Shown here: in pieces, positions 8,050 through 16,442 of the stretch
Layout of the letters: the number at the start of each line of letters is the position of its first letter
Position numbering within the stretch: position 1 is the first letter of the stretch
Assembly: GCF_034377145.1 (NCBI RefSeq)
Contig: NZ_CP139707.1
Span: 1,435,001 to 1,499,000 of the forward strand
Length of the DNA stretch: 64,000 nucleotides
From: Sulfitobacter sp. OXR-159
GTDB lineage: Bacteria; Pseudomonadota; Alphaproteobacteria; Rhodobacterales; Rhodobacteraceae
Reading direction: 5' to 3'
Translations under genes and position numbers: made by a program
The notes under the pieces: model-generated
The model's input: only the letters and a program-made list of their open reading frames with translations
Database searches by the model: none
What the model was told of the DNA's origin: nothing

Positions 8050-8597
8050 TAGGTGGACTGCTGATCAGACCTGCAAGCGATGGAATACAAGATATGCCCA
8101 AAAAGAAGCATTCACCGCGCTAAACAAGGGCTACAGATATGGCCGCATCTTCATGAAAAACCATCTTGCCCACCGGGTTATTTGGGCCATCGTTCATGAC
8201 CAATGGCCAGATTCAGAGATCGATCACATAGACAGGGATCGTCAGAACAACAGGATATGCAATCTCCGGCTAGCAACGAGGTCTGAGAATGCTGCCAACC
8301 AATGCATGAGATCCAACAACCGGAGCGGCTTCAAGGGGGTAACTTGGAGCAAGGTTGCTAAAAAATGGACGGCTGAAATTTCCTTTAACAATAAGAGAAA
8401 CTACTTGGGCTTATTTGAGACCAAGGAAGAGGCCGCTTTGGCCTACAAGAATGCCTCTGAAAGGCTGCACAAAGAGTTCTCAGGAATCATGGGTCGATAA
8501 TCCCAAGCTCAACGCGCGCCTGCGTTCAGAAGTGACCCAGCCTGTCTACAACTAATCTAGTCAAGACGGGGCTTATGGTGTAATTACAAGGGCAACA

Positions 8598-8658
8598 GAC
8601 GCGCAGGACGTGCGGCAATCAGGTGGGTTCTACCCACGAAACGGTTGGAACACGTCGC
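8598..8658 (+). promoter_or_regulatory. Leader motif copy A, structured 5' element
   Basis: GACGCGCA, GGACGTG (8606-8612) and CGGCAATCA are followed by a hairpin GTGGG-TTCTA-CCCAC (8623-8637), then ACGGTTGGAA (8641-8650) and CACGTC (8651-8656), which can pair with GACGTG. A TAATTA box (8581-8586) lies 12 bases before GACGCG, so transcription may start at the motif. ATG 8659 follows at once. Confidence 0.7.
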
Positions 8659-8709
8659 ATGTCTTATCTTCCTGACCTTAAATATCGGCCAAGCGTGGTA
8701 TCGCCATGA
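8659..8709 (+). CDS. Sixteen-residue leader peptide
   Basis: ATG 8659 lies just after leader copy A (GGAA eight bases upstream) and encodes MSYLPDLKYRPSVVSP. Its TGA overlaps the ATG of the next gene (ATGA at 8706). It may be a real micro-protein, or a device that couples translation of the tail gene to the leader structure. Confidence 0.5.
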   Translation: MSYLPDLKYRPSVVSP

Positions 8710-9065
8710 TCCCGGGGTGCTTTGATTGGCCGGAACAGTATGCCGGTGACACTGCGCCGTGGCAGAAGTTCACGCTGCGCGAAAAAGGCGAACCAATTTC
8801 ATTGGTCGACGCCGTGATCGTGATGCAGGTGCGGAAGCACCCCAAGAAAGCCCCGATCTTAGAGAACACCTCGGTCGCATCAGCCGGTATCGAGATCCTT
8901 GATGCAGTAGAGGGAGTATTCCGGGTCGGGGGATACGAGAACCCCGATGTGAACGACGTGTATGTCTATGACATCCAGCTCACCTATCCGAGCGGCGAGG
9001 TTAAGACCCCCTTGCGCGGCCAATATCCAATCCTAGGACAAGTAACGAAGCAGGGAACGCCATGA
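8706..9065 (+). CDS. Phage baseplate/tail protein, BppU-like
   Basis: The 119-residue product is a beta-rich domain: DTAPWQKFTLREKGEPISL, VIVMQVRKHP, FRVGGYENPDVNDVYVYDIQ, and PLRGQYPILGQVTKQ. This pattern (input on a linear polarised term, then a final strand with LxGxYPILxxVT) is common in phage proteins related to the BppU N-terminal domain encoded just before tail fibres. It is translationally coupled to the 16-residue leader ORF and overlaps the tail-fibre gene start at 9062 by four bases. It probably links the fibre to the baseplate. Confidence 0.65.
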   Translation: MIPGCFDWPEQYAGDTAPWQKFTLREKGEPISLVDAVIVMQVRKHPKKAPILENTSVASAGIEILDAVEGVFRVGGYENPDVNDVYVYDIQLTYPSGEVKTPLRGQYPILGQVTKQGTP

Positions 9066-10361
9066 CAGGCTCGGTAGAAGTATTTGTTGAACAGTCTGGC
9101 GATGTGATCGTTGATGTGAGCCCCGTCGGGTCCAAGGGCGACATCGGGATCGGTATCAAAAGCATCGTATTTGACGAGGTAACGGGACGTTGGACTGTCA
9201 CGCTCACCAACGATGTGGAATACGAGACAGCGAGCGTCACTGAGGCTCTGGAAACCTATGAGTTAAATGCTGCGAACAGCGCCAGTGCGGCGGCCACTCA
9301 GGCGGGGGTTGCGACGACGCAGGCAGGCATTGCCACTACAAGGGCTGGCGAAGCCGCCGGAAGCGCCAGCACAGCAACCACGCAAGCTGGTATTGCCACA
9401 GGCGCTGCTGGGACCGCAACGGCGCAAGCAGGGATTGCAACCACACAAGCCGGTGTTGCTACAACGAAGGCCACCGAGGCAGATGGTAGCGCCCAGCTAT
9501 CGCGAGACTGGGCCGAGAAAACCTCTGAGCCAGCTGGTCCTGATACGATGTCCTCTCGGACTGCCGCTGAGATCGCTATTTATTCTGCATTGTCTTCCCA
9601 AGATTGGGCAGAAGGCACGGAACCCGGCGACCCAGGCACGAAGTCTTCTAAAGTGTGGGCGCTAGAGTCCTCTGATAGCGCAGACGCAGCAGCAGCGTCC
9701 GCAGCACAGGCGGCGCTTTATGACGGGCCGAAGTTCAACACAATCGCGCTCATGGCGGCAAACGATGCGCTGACAGACGGCAAGCAGTGCGTCGTATGGG
9801 ATGGCTTCAACGGCGAGCCTGAGACGTTCGTTTACGACGCGGCCAGCACGGTCACGGCTGACGGGGCGCTTGTTGTGGATGCAGCAGGCATGGGCGCGGG
9901 GCGGCTGGTATCCAAGCGAACGGTCTATGCAGGTTACGCCGAATTTGACGCCGACGTGCGCGACATGCCTGACGGTACATTTCTCCAAATCCCGAGCCTA
10001 AATGTGGCTTACGAGGCGTTGTCTTCTGGCGGGAACCTTACCACATCATCCGGAAAGCAGCGCCGCTATATTAATAATGGATATATCAACGTGCGCGGTT
10101 TTGGTGCCGACCCATATGCAAGTGAGGCGGTGAACACGGCGGCATTCCAGGCTGCCATTGACGCCGCGTTGTCTGACCGGACAGGCTTTACAGGGTATGT
10201 TGCGTCTTCTGCCGCCTACGGAAATGCGCAGGTTTTCATCCCCAAAGGTCGGTATTCCGTGGGGGAGTTGGTTTTCGGTTCGTCGGCAATAGGATTTTCA
10301 TTCGTCGGAGAGGGAAAGTTCGCTTCGACTATCGAATACAGCAGCGATAGCGGGTCATTCA
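9062..10361 (+). pseudogene. Tail fibre 1, N-terminal part (interrupted by IS1380-type element)
   Basis: Residues 1-60 form a beta-rich base (VEVFVEQSGDVIVDVSPVG). Next comes a long Ala/Thr/Gln repeat with period seven (TQAGIATTxAG, about residues 70-150), typical of trimeric coiled fibre shafts, then DWAEGTEPGDPGTKSSKVWA and AAQAALYDGPKFNTIALMAA, then the start of a beta-helix (GYINVRGFGADP, AFQAAIDAAL, FIPKGRYSVGEL, FVGEGKFASTIEY). This pectate-lyase-like fold is used by phage depolymerase fibres. The frame runs into the insertion sequence and stops at 10402. The rest of the gene is at 11969-13557. Confidence 0.85.
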
Positions 10362-11964
10362 TTTCATCCTGCATTCCCCAGGTGGCGTGTCGTTTGAGGT
10401 GAAGATCGCCTGTATCCGATCGCTAGACAAGGATTTTCTGCCGCAAGCGGCACCTGCGGTCGCGCAGACTGCTGGATCTGGACGGATCAGACCGCGAAGC
10501 CGCTGTTTCCTTGCCCAGGGGCGGCGTTTTTCAGCGCAGCGGACAGATCTGTCCAGCCGCTTTCGTTCAGTTTGAGCGTGGATCGCGATCATGCGCATAG
10601 CGGTGGCGCTCGCAATCGGCGGATAGCGGCGAGGATGGCGCGTACCATCGTGCCGGTGACAGCGACCTCGGCCAGCTGGAAGGTGATGGTGCGGGCGTGA
10701 CGGACCACACGTGCCCCGATCTTGATCAGCTTCAGTTGCAGGCTGGTCAACGACCAGTCGGCCATGGCTTCGGGCAGCTCGATGCAGCGCAAGAAGGTGG
10801 CCAGGTTGTACGCCAGGGCGTGCAGTTGCAGCCGCACCTCATTGTCGCGGAACTTCCGGCACGACAGCCGCGTCCAGCGAAAGGCGTATTTGCCCTCTTT
10901 GATGTGCTGCTCGGCGGTGCCGCGCTGGTTGTAGAACCGCACCACCCAGTCCGGCTCCATCGGCAGGTTGGTGACGATGAAGCCGACACGCGGGAACAGT
11001 TCGCCCGGATGCCATTCGATCTTGGCGATCACCCGGCGTTCCTTGTCCCAGGACGCCGCCTGATACTCGAATTCCTCGAAGAACCGCTTGACCTTGGTCA
11101 GTGACGGCCGCCCGACAGGGCGCGTTAGCCGATGCGCGATCTTGTCCTTGAGGACCGCGTTTGCGGGCAGCCGGATGGCGTAGAAGAACCGCGCTTCTTC
11201 CAATCGCTCATAGATCGCCGGGATCGCGTAGGCAGCATCGGCCCGGAAGAACCTGCCACCAAGGTCGCGCTCCGCGTAGCGCGCAATGACGGGGTCGAGA
11301 ACATCACGCCAGCCATCGGCGCTGTGGACGTTGCCATGGCGCAGGGCGCAGCGTTCCAGCATCCCGAACTGGTTGAACAGAAAGTTGGGGTGATAGCAGC
11401 TACAGTCGAAATGGCCATTCCAGGCGGACCCTTCCTGGTCGCCATGGGTCGGGCTGACCGAGCTGTCCATGTCCAGAACGATGTACTTCAGCCCGTTACG
11501 GTCATGGAACCGGTCGATCCATTGCCCGTTCAGGTCGGCCAGCGCGGCACGGTTCCCGGCCAGAGCCAGCGTCTCGGTCTCGAACCGTCCCATCTGCGAT
11601 GCCGAGGCCGCTTGTGCATCGACCGCTCTGCCGCCGACAACTTGGCGCATGACCGGATCGCAGGCGAGACGGTTGGCGTCGTTGACATCCTCGTATCCGG
11701 CCAGCCGCCCAAAGACTGATTGCCGGAACAGGCCGTCGAGCCGATGGACCGTGTTCTTGCCAGAGCGAGTATCGCGCAGCGCCGCTGACGCCAAATCGGA
11801 CAACCCGAGCGCGTCATCAAGCTCGCGCATCACCAGAAGGCCGCCGTCGGAACTGAGCTGCGTGCCGCGAAATTCCAGCCGCACGCGAGGGTCGAAATCC
11901 ACCCGATCTGCCCGTTGCAAGCCCGCACCCTCTGGGTGATCCATGAAACGCGCCCCTCGCAGCC
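10362..11964 (-). mobile_element. IS1380-family insertion sequence
   Basis: The element, about 1.6 kb, carries one transposase gene on the minus strand and splits the tail-fibre gene. TTCA occurs at 10358-10361 and 11965-11968. Treating it as the 4-bp target duplication restores the fibre frame exactly (SGSF-NTMFYIGN). A second TTCA at 10363-10366 leaves the left end ambiguous by five bases, and I see only weak terminal repeats (CTGC near both ends). The 4-bp duplication is the IS1380 norm. Confidence 0.75.
10589..11944 (-). CDS. IS1380-family transposase
   Basis: The 451-residue protein shows the IS1380 pattern: FRGTQLSSDGGLLVMRELDD near the N-terminus, YIVLDMDSSVSPTHGDQEGS (catalytic D region), FRADAAYAIPAIYERLEE (second D), and a C-terminal FYNQRGTAEQHIKEGKYAF (E region), then LHALAYNLATFLR. 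All conserved blocks are present and the frame is unbroken. It starts about 20 bases inside the right end of the element. Confidence 0.93.
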   Translation of the reverse strand: MDHPEGAGLQRADRVDFDPRVRLEFRGTQLSSDGGLLVMRELDDALGLSDLASAALRDTRSGKNTVHRLDGLFRQSVFGRLAGYEDVNDANRLACDPVMRQVVGGRAVDAQAASASQMGRFETETLALAGNRAALADLNGQWIDRFHDRNGLKYIVLDMDSSVSPTHGDQEGSAWNGHFDCSCYHPNFLFNQFGMLERCALRHGNVHSADGWRDVLDPVIARYAERDLGGRFFRADAAYAIPAIYERLEEARFFYAIRLPANAVLKDKIAHRLTRPVGRPSLTKVKRFFEEFEYQAASWDKERRVIAKIEWHPGELFPRVGFIVTNLPMEPDWVVRFYNQRGTAEQHIKEGKYAFRWTRLSCRKFRDNEVRLQLHALAYNLATFLRCIELPEAMADWSLTSLQLKLIKIGARVVRHARTITFQLAEVAVTGTMVRAILAAIRRLRAPPLCA

Positions 11965-11968
11965 TTCA

Positions 11969-13557
11969 ACACCATGTTTTATATAGGAAATATAATGGTC
12001 AGGACAGCGAAATCAGCGCCTTACTTGGGAAATGTGGGTTCATGTAACACTTTCATTTCCTTTGAGTTTCGCGACTTAACTGTGGTTCATGTGTACCAAG
12101 ACAGTGACAAGACAACGTGGGAAAACGCATTTTTCACCGGGACAGGCGATGGCGGCGGCAGGAAACTCATGCTGGTTAATGTTGCTGTTTATGGCTTCGA
12201 CAGAATTATTAATAACATTGGGACCGTGAACTTTGACACCACAAGAGCAGAGCGGTGTGATTTCCTTTATGGAGGTACATTCTACTATGGCCGTAGCAGT
12301 CAGTCAGTGAACAACAGCTTTGAACATTGCTCTTTCTTCCAACTTGATGCGCTCGTTGATGGCGCGGGACTAGGGAATACAAGTTTCATTGTCTGCAACA
12401 TCGTAATTGATGGGCCTTGGCTTAAACTGTATGGCGCAAACGGCCTATTTGGGCCAAATTCGACGTATATTTTTGATGGGTGTAAGGGAGAGCCTTGGAA
12501 TAACGGGCATTCCTATGCGGGGGGCGCGCGGTCGTCCTTGGTGAAATTGTATGGGGACACGGTGTACATCCGCGCCTTGATCAAGTTTCGCGACTGCGGG
12601 TTCACCAGTTCGCTCGGGTTCGACACCTCGACTGATTATCCACAGATCGAAATGACACCTAAGATGCGTATCGAGTGGGACGGCGGTATGCTGGACAGTG
12701 ATGCCAAGATCAAGCTGCACCCGATTGCAATATCTGCCACGGGGAATAAAGACTCACACTTTGGTTTATTCTTCAAAGGGCTGCGCCAAGCACCTGATCC
12801 TGACCAGATTACTTATGCGGGTACACCGACAAACTCGGCTACATATCCTCAAGTCACATGGGAATGGTGCAATGATCTGCCGAATATGACGGTGCTGTAT
12901 AAAGGTGTAACAGCTTCAACATTGTCGTTTGCGCCAACCGTTGACCGTGCCGAGCATACAAATTGCATGAACAGCGGGTCACACTCTTACGGCATCCTAA
13001 CCTTCGGCTCCGACCTTGTTCATGAGCTTGATTTTTTCGGCCACGGGCAAGAGGTCGTAGATGTTGCCGTTTCAGTGACCTACAAAGGCGGCGCGGACGA
13101 TCTCAAAATAGAAACGTCTTTGGATGGCTTTTCTACAGTATTGGACACATTCTATGTGAGTGGGGCAAATGGCTCGTACCGGATGCCGATTTCCAAGGCC
13201 AGCGCCCCCGTTTCTGGGGGCAAAGTTCACGATTGGGCAAGCCTCGCTGACGGATCGCAACAATCAACCACTGTTACCGTTCTAGGGGCAGAGGTTGGCG
13301 ACGAGGTTCTGGCTGTTAGCATAGACAGCGCGCTGAGCGGCACACGCATGTGGGGTGAAGTTACGGCCACGGATACCGTTACTGTTTACCATCGAAACGA
13401 CACAGGGGCGGCAGTCGATGTGTCTAGCGGGACTATCTCAGCTACGGTGCGTCGAGCATCTACCGTAGTTGGTAAGGTCGGTGACGATACACTGTCAGTC
13501 CGTTGCTCTGGCCCGCAAGCGAGGGGGCATATTTATGCGACGATAAGGTCAGCATAA
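11969..13557 (+). pseudogene. Tail fibre 1, C-terminal part
   Basis: The reading frame from 11974 (MFYIGNIMVRTAKSAPYLGN) continues the beta-helix begun before the insertion: FISFEFRDLTVVHVYQ, LVNVAVYGFDRIINN, FEHCSFFQL, FIVCNIVIDGPWLKLYG, FRDCGFTSSLGFDT. Such ladder strands are usual for pectate-lyase-like phage fibres. The last 200 residues are a beta-rich receptor-binding tip (ATDTVTVYHRNDTGAAVDVS, SGTISATVRRAS). It ends TAATG, overlapping the small ORF at 13557. With the N-terminal part the intact fibre would be near 960 residues. The IS insertion should inactivate it. Confidence 0.85.
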
Positions 13558-13769
13558 TGCTCCCCCTCTGCGAAGCCGTCAGCCGCCGCCTCTGCCGCTG
13601 GCTGACGGGCTGGGATATGACGCTCTGCGCGTTTGCGTGGTGGCGTCGTGACAAGCACCGCAGGCTCTACCGCGTCCTAAAGTGGGGGCTGTGGTGGGTC
13701 GAGCAAGACCATCCGCGCCAAAGCTATGAGCGGCGCTGGCTCACACCCGATATTCCCAAAGGCGAGTAA
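13557..13769 (+). CDS. Small basic Trp-rich protein, paralog 1
   Basis: The 70-residue product begins MLPLCEAVSRRLCRWLTGWD and continues MTLCAFAWWRRDKHRR, with many Arg, Trp and Cys. Its first 32 residues are almost identical to the small protein at 15990-16130, which follows the second tail fibre. The start overlaps the fibre stop by one base (TAATG). The function is unknown. Always following a fibre gene suggests a fibre-linked helper or a lysis-related amphipathic peptide, which is inference. Confidence 0.7.
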   Translation: MLPLCEAVSRRLCRWLTGWDMTLCAFAWWRRDKHRRLYRVLKWGLWWVEQDHPRQSYERRWLTPDIPKGE

Positions 13770-13791
13770 ACGGGTTATACATCACAGCATA

Positions 13792-13851
13792 GACGCGCAG
13801 GACGTGCGGCAATCACAGCGGTATTTACCCGCGCAACGGTTGGAACGTCCT
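13792..13851 (+). promoter_or_regulatory. Leader motif copy B, structured 5' element
   Basis: GACGCGCA, GGACGTG (13800-13806) and CGGCAATCA are followed by a GCGG/CCGC hairpin (about 13818-13833), ACGGTTGGAA (13836-13845) and ACGTCC (13845-13850), which pairs with GGACGT. TATACA (13776-13781) lies 10 bases before GACGCG. ATG 13852 of tail fibre 2 follows one base later. Confidence 0.72.
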
Positions 13852-15990
13852 ATGCCTGCTCAAGAGTACAACATCAATGTAACCGCCGATGATGGTGACG
13901 TGGATGCGATGCGCAGCCTCATCGATCGGTTTAAGCCTCTCGCAATTCAAGAAGCGACAGACCAAGCCACCGCAGCAGCCACAAGCGCAGCACAGGCAGC
14001 GCTGTATGATGGGCCGAAGGTGGACACGTTTGCGGAGCTGGCAAGCGTTACTCCCGAGATGCTGAGTGTTGGCGAGTATATCCGCTGCATTTCTGGCGGG
14101 TGGGTTTACCAGCGAGCGGACGATGGCGCTACTGATCCGGGGCTGCTGGACTACACCGGAGCGGGCGGGGTGAAGCTGCGGGTGCTGGACCGGGACGCCG
14201 AAATTTCTCAGAAGGAGTTCGGGAATGATCATGACAACGCAACAGCCGCCGCCGCTCTTTCGGCCCCTGCAATTGGCCGGTTCAAAAAACTAAACCTTGG
14301 CTCAAACATCATTGAACTCACCAGCAAAATAGACCTTACGCTGACGCAACACACAGTCATCACGGCAAACGGCGGCGGATATATGGCGGCAAATGCGGGG
14401 GCGGTGAGCCGCCTTCTGCATATCGACACAGCGGGATATGATCTAACAATAGAAGGTTTACTATGGGACGGTGACAACAAAGTTCCGCAACTCTACCGCA
14501 TCGACAACACGTCAGGCTTTGCTGGAGAAATCCAGCTTTTGCACAACAAGCATCTGAACGTGTTTCGAGAACTAGCGCGTGATGGGCAGGGCGGTACAGA
14601 CGCCGTTTATGTGCGTGGCGGGTTTGAAAAGGTTTTGGCTGATGACAACCTGTTTAAGAATGTTTCGCGCGAAGCTGGGGTAGGGATTCCGGGATCGGCA
14701 GGGTCAACAGGATTGGCCGTGGGGCATGACGTTACGACAGGCTCCACACTGTTTGCCAAGTCTTTCATCCATAAGTGCAACCAATACGACACCATCGACA
14801 CAGAAGACACCGGGGCTGACCGTGCCGACTGTGACGGCGTGAAATACTTCACCGGCGAGGTTGCGGACGGAGACACTACGTTCATTCCGACCCGATTTGT
14901 CTCGACCGGGAACGAGTACAAGGACTGTGCGGGGCGTGGAATTAAGGGTCAGGTTTCTCATGGCCTTGTTTCCAATGAAACGATTATCCGTGAAAATGTT
15001 CTATCAATCCATAACGGGTTTTCTGACATCAATCTGCAAATGGGATCAGGGACGGTTGCGAATATTGACGCATTCTATAACGAGGTAGGCGGGTTGTCGC
15101 CGTTCACTGCTGACGGATCGGCGGGGTCCGGCAGTTCGGTTGTCAGCTTTTACAGCACTCCAAGAGCGCGCGAAAGTGGTTCCCCAACGGTGCACGGCGT
15201 TACCGTTTACAACAATGTCCCCAAGCCCACTGGGCAGCTATCTGAAATCTGTAGCTTTACAACAGCAGGAGAGGACACGAGCAACCCGGCTATATTTAGT
15301 ATGTCGAACTGCAAAGTAGTCGGGGGCGCAGTTAAATACTTTGCCACGGCTCCGGTAAAGGGTACGGGATCGCCAAGAGCCGTTGTGAATATGACTGGAT
15401 GCTATGCATCCGACCTAACAAATGCGTTTATCGGCGTAGCGTCGGGCCACGAGCAGCAGCTTTTCTTGGAAGCAAACGGAAACATAAACGCATCAGGGTC
15501 AGACGTTCTCGCAGCCGAAGTGACATACGCAGCCGGGACCGCTGCGAAATGCAATGTTTCGGGCTTGGGTAACTCTGGTGTTGATATGGACCCACGGCGG
15601 CTGTCAGGGGGCACCATTGGCGGCACTGTACCGCTTCGCACCAATACGATTTTCCCCCGAAATGATAGTACAGACGCCACAGCGGGTTTCAGCTTTGAAA
15701 ACGCTTTCCTTGCCGACGATGAAACATATACTTTCCGCGCTATGGGGTACAACAGTCACGGCCTTTTCATGGTCTCAGCGAATTATACCCACGATGCACA
15801 GGCTGTATTTGGCATTTCTGGAAGTGGATACGCAGACCTAACCGGAGGGGCAGCATCATCCTTCGCGTTTGGCTCTGGCTCCAACCCTGACACTGATGGC
15901 AAGATCAATGTTTGGCACGATGGGCTTAACCTGCATATTAAAAACCGCTTGGGGTCGGCCCGCAACTTTCTTGTTGGGTGTTTTGGCTAA
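13852..15990 (+). CDS. Tail fibre 2, pectate-lyase-like phage tail protein
   Basis: The 712-residue product starts at ATG 13852 (MPAQEYNINVTADDGDVDAM), directly behind leader copy B with GGAA seven bases upstream; the frame is also open upstream without a ribosome site. A short Ala-rich linker shares AAQAALYDGPK with fibre 1, then YTGAGGVKLRVLDRD and a long right-handed beta-helix (ITANGGGYMAANAGAVSRLL, LTIEGLLWDGDNK, VSRE-type turns, GIKGQVSHGLVSNETIIREN, CYASDLTNAFIGV). The C-terminus (LNLHIKNRLGSARNFLVGCFG) is the usual end strand of phage fibres. Fibre 1 is broken by an IS, so this is likely the only intact adsorption fibre. Confidence 0.85.
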   Translation: MPAQEYNINVTADDGDVDAMRSLIDRFKPLAIQEATDQATAAATSAAQAALYDGPKVDTFAELASVTPEMLSVGEYIRCISGGWVYQRADDGATDPGLLDYTGAGGVKLRVLDRDAEISQKEFGNDHDNATAAAALSAPAIGRFKKLNLGSNIIELTSKIDLTLTQHTVITANGGGYMAANAGAVSRLLHIDTAGYDLTIEGLLWDGDNKVPQLYRIDNTSGFAGEIQLLHNKHLNVFRELARDGQGGTDAVYVRGGFEKVLADDNLFKNVSREAGVGIPGSAGSTGLAVGHDVTTGSTLFAKSFIHKCNQYDTIDTEDTGADRADCDGVKYFTGEVADGDTTFIPTRFVSTGNEYKDCAGRGIKGQVSHGLVSNETIIRENVLSIHNGFSDINLQMGSGTVANIDAFYNEVGGLSPFTADGSAGSGSSVVSFYSTPRARESGSPTVHGVTVYNNVPKPTGQLSEICSFTTAGEDTSNPAIFSMSNCKVVGGAVKYFATAPVKGTGSPRAVVNMTGCYASDLTNAFIGVASGHEQQLFLEANGNINASGSDVLAAEVTYAAGTAAKCNVSGLGNSGVDMDPRRLSGGTIGGTVPLRTNTIFPRNDSTDATAGFSFENAFLADDETYTFRAMGYNSHGLFMVSANYTHDAQAVFGISGSGYADLTGGAASSFAFGSGSNPDTDGKINVWHDGLNLHIKNRLGSARNFLVGCFG

Positions 15991-16130
15991 TGCTCCCCCT
16001 CTGCGAGTCCGTTAGCCGCCGCCTCTGCCGCTGGCTGACGGGCTGGGACATGACGCTATGCGCCTATGCGTGGTGGCGTCGTGACCGGGGCTATAGAAGC
16101 GATCTAGGCAAAGCGCCCTATATAGGGTAA
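15990..16130 (+). CDS. Small basic Trp-rich protein, paralog 2
   Basis: The 46-residue product (MLPLCESVSRRLCRWLTGWD, MTLCAYAWWRRDRGYRSD) is a near-copy of the first 32 residues of the protein at 13557 and then diverges and stops early. It overlaps the fibre 2 stop by TAATG in the same way. The pair plus the leader copies show that a fibre, small ORF and leader unit was duplicated. Confidence 0.68.
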   Translation: MLPLCESVSRRLCRWLTGWDMTLCAYAWWRRDRGYRSDLGKAPYIG

Positions 16131-16143
16131 ATATCTACATATC

Positions 16144-16211
16144 GACGCGCAGGACGTGCGGCAATCAAGATGGGCTCCGGCTCATAGGCAGATTGGAAAG
16201 CGCGTCCACAG
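16144..16211 (+). promoter_or_regulatory. Leader motif copy C, structured 5' element
   Basis: GACGCGC, GGACGTG (16152-16158) and CGGCAATCA are followed by the hairpin ATGGGC-TCCG-GCTCAT (about 16170-16185), then AGATTGGAAA and CGCGTCC (16201-16207), which pairs with GGACGTG with one G-U. TAAATA (16128-16133) lies 10 bases before GACGCG. ATG 16212 of the lysis cassette follows. Confidence 0.68.
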
Positions 16212-16442
16212 ATGAACCCCATCGACATACCACAACTGGCCGAGCAGTACGGCCCCTTCATCGCCCTTCTGGTGGCGGTGATCGTTGCGTTGGGGTGGAC
16301 GATCCGCGCGCTATGGAAGCGGCTTAACGAGCAGATCGACGCGCGGTTCAAGGACCATAAAGAGCATTCAAGCCAGATGGCTGAGAACACCAAGACACTC
16401 GACCAAGCCCTCCGGTTCATTGAGGGGAGTGGCCGTGGTTAA
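16212..16442 (+). CDS. Small membrane protein, holin-like
   Basis: The 76-residue product has one transmembrane helix near the N-terminus (GPFIALLVAVIVALGWTIRA) and a charged C-terminal helix (LNEQIDARFKDHKEHSSQMA). Size, single TM and position at the head of an amidase and spanin cassette make a holin or pinholin plausible, but many phage small membrane proteins look like this. It follows leader copy C. Its stop overlaps the next ORF (GTG 16435). Confidence 0.6.
   Translation: MNPIDIPQLAEQYGPFIALLVAVIVALGWTIRALWKRLNEQIDARFKDHKEHSSQMAENTKTLDQALRFIEGSGRG

Larger units (their letters stand above)
6762..8500 (+). pseudogene. AP2/HNH endonuclease gene split by an IS630-type insertion
   Basis: The first 38 codons (from ATG 6762: PGLIRQLLNYDPDTGVLTWR and PVSFFRG) and the segment 8052-8500 are the two halves of one gene. 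Deleting 6880-8051 (the IS plus one copy of the TA target) restores a continuous frame through FFRGDT-RWTADQTCKRWN. The joined protein has LAHRVIWAIVHDQWP, IDHIDRDRQNNRICNLRLAT (HNH core) and a C-terminal AP2-like part (NNRSGFKGVTWSK, YLGLFETKEEAALAYK). The length would be about 188 residues, normal for this family. The break is recent, because no other lesion has accumulated. Confidence 0.85.

Noticed and set aside
10387..10575. Short plus-strand frame at the left end of the IS1380 element
   Set aside because: It lies in the non-coding end of the insertion sequence and has no homology or ribosome site that I can see.
10392..11979. GTTT as the IS1380 target duplication
   Set aside because: GTTT occurs at both sides (10392 and 11976), but joining there gives a stop codon in the fibre frame. 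TTCA (10358 and 11965) restores the frame, so it is preferred.
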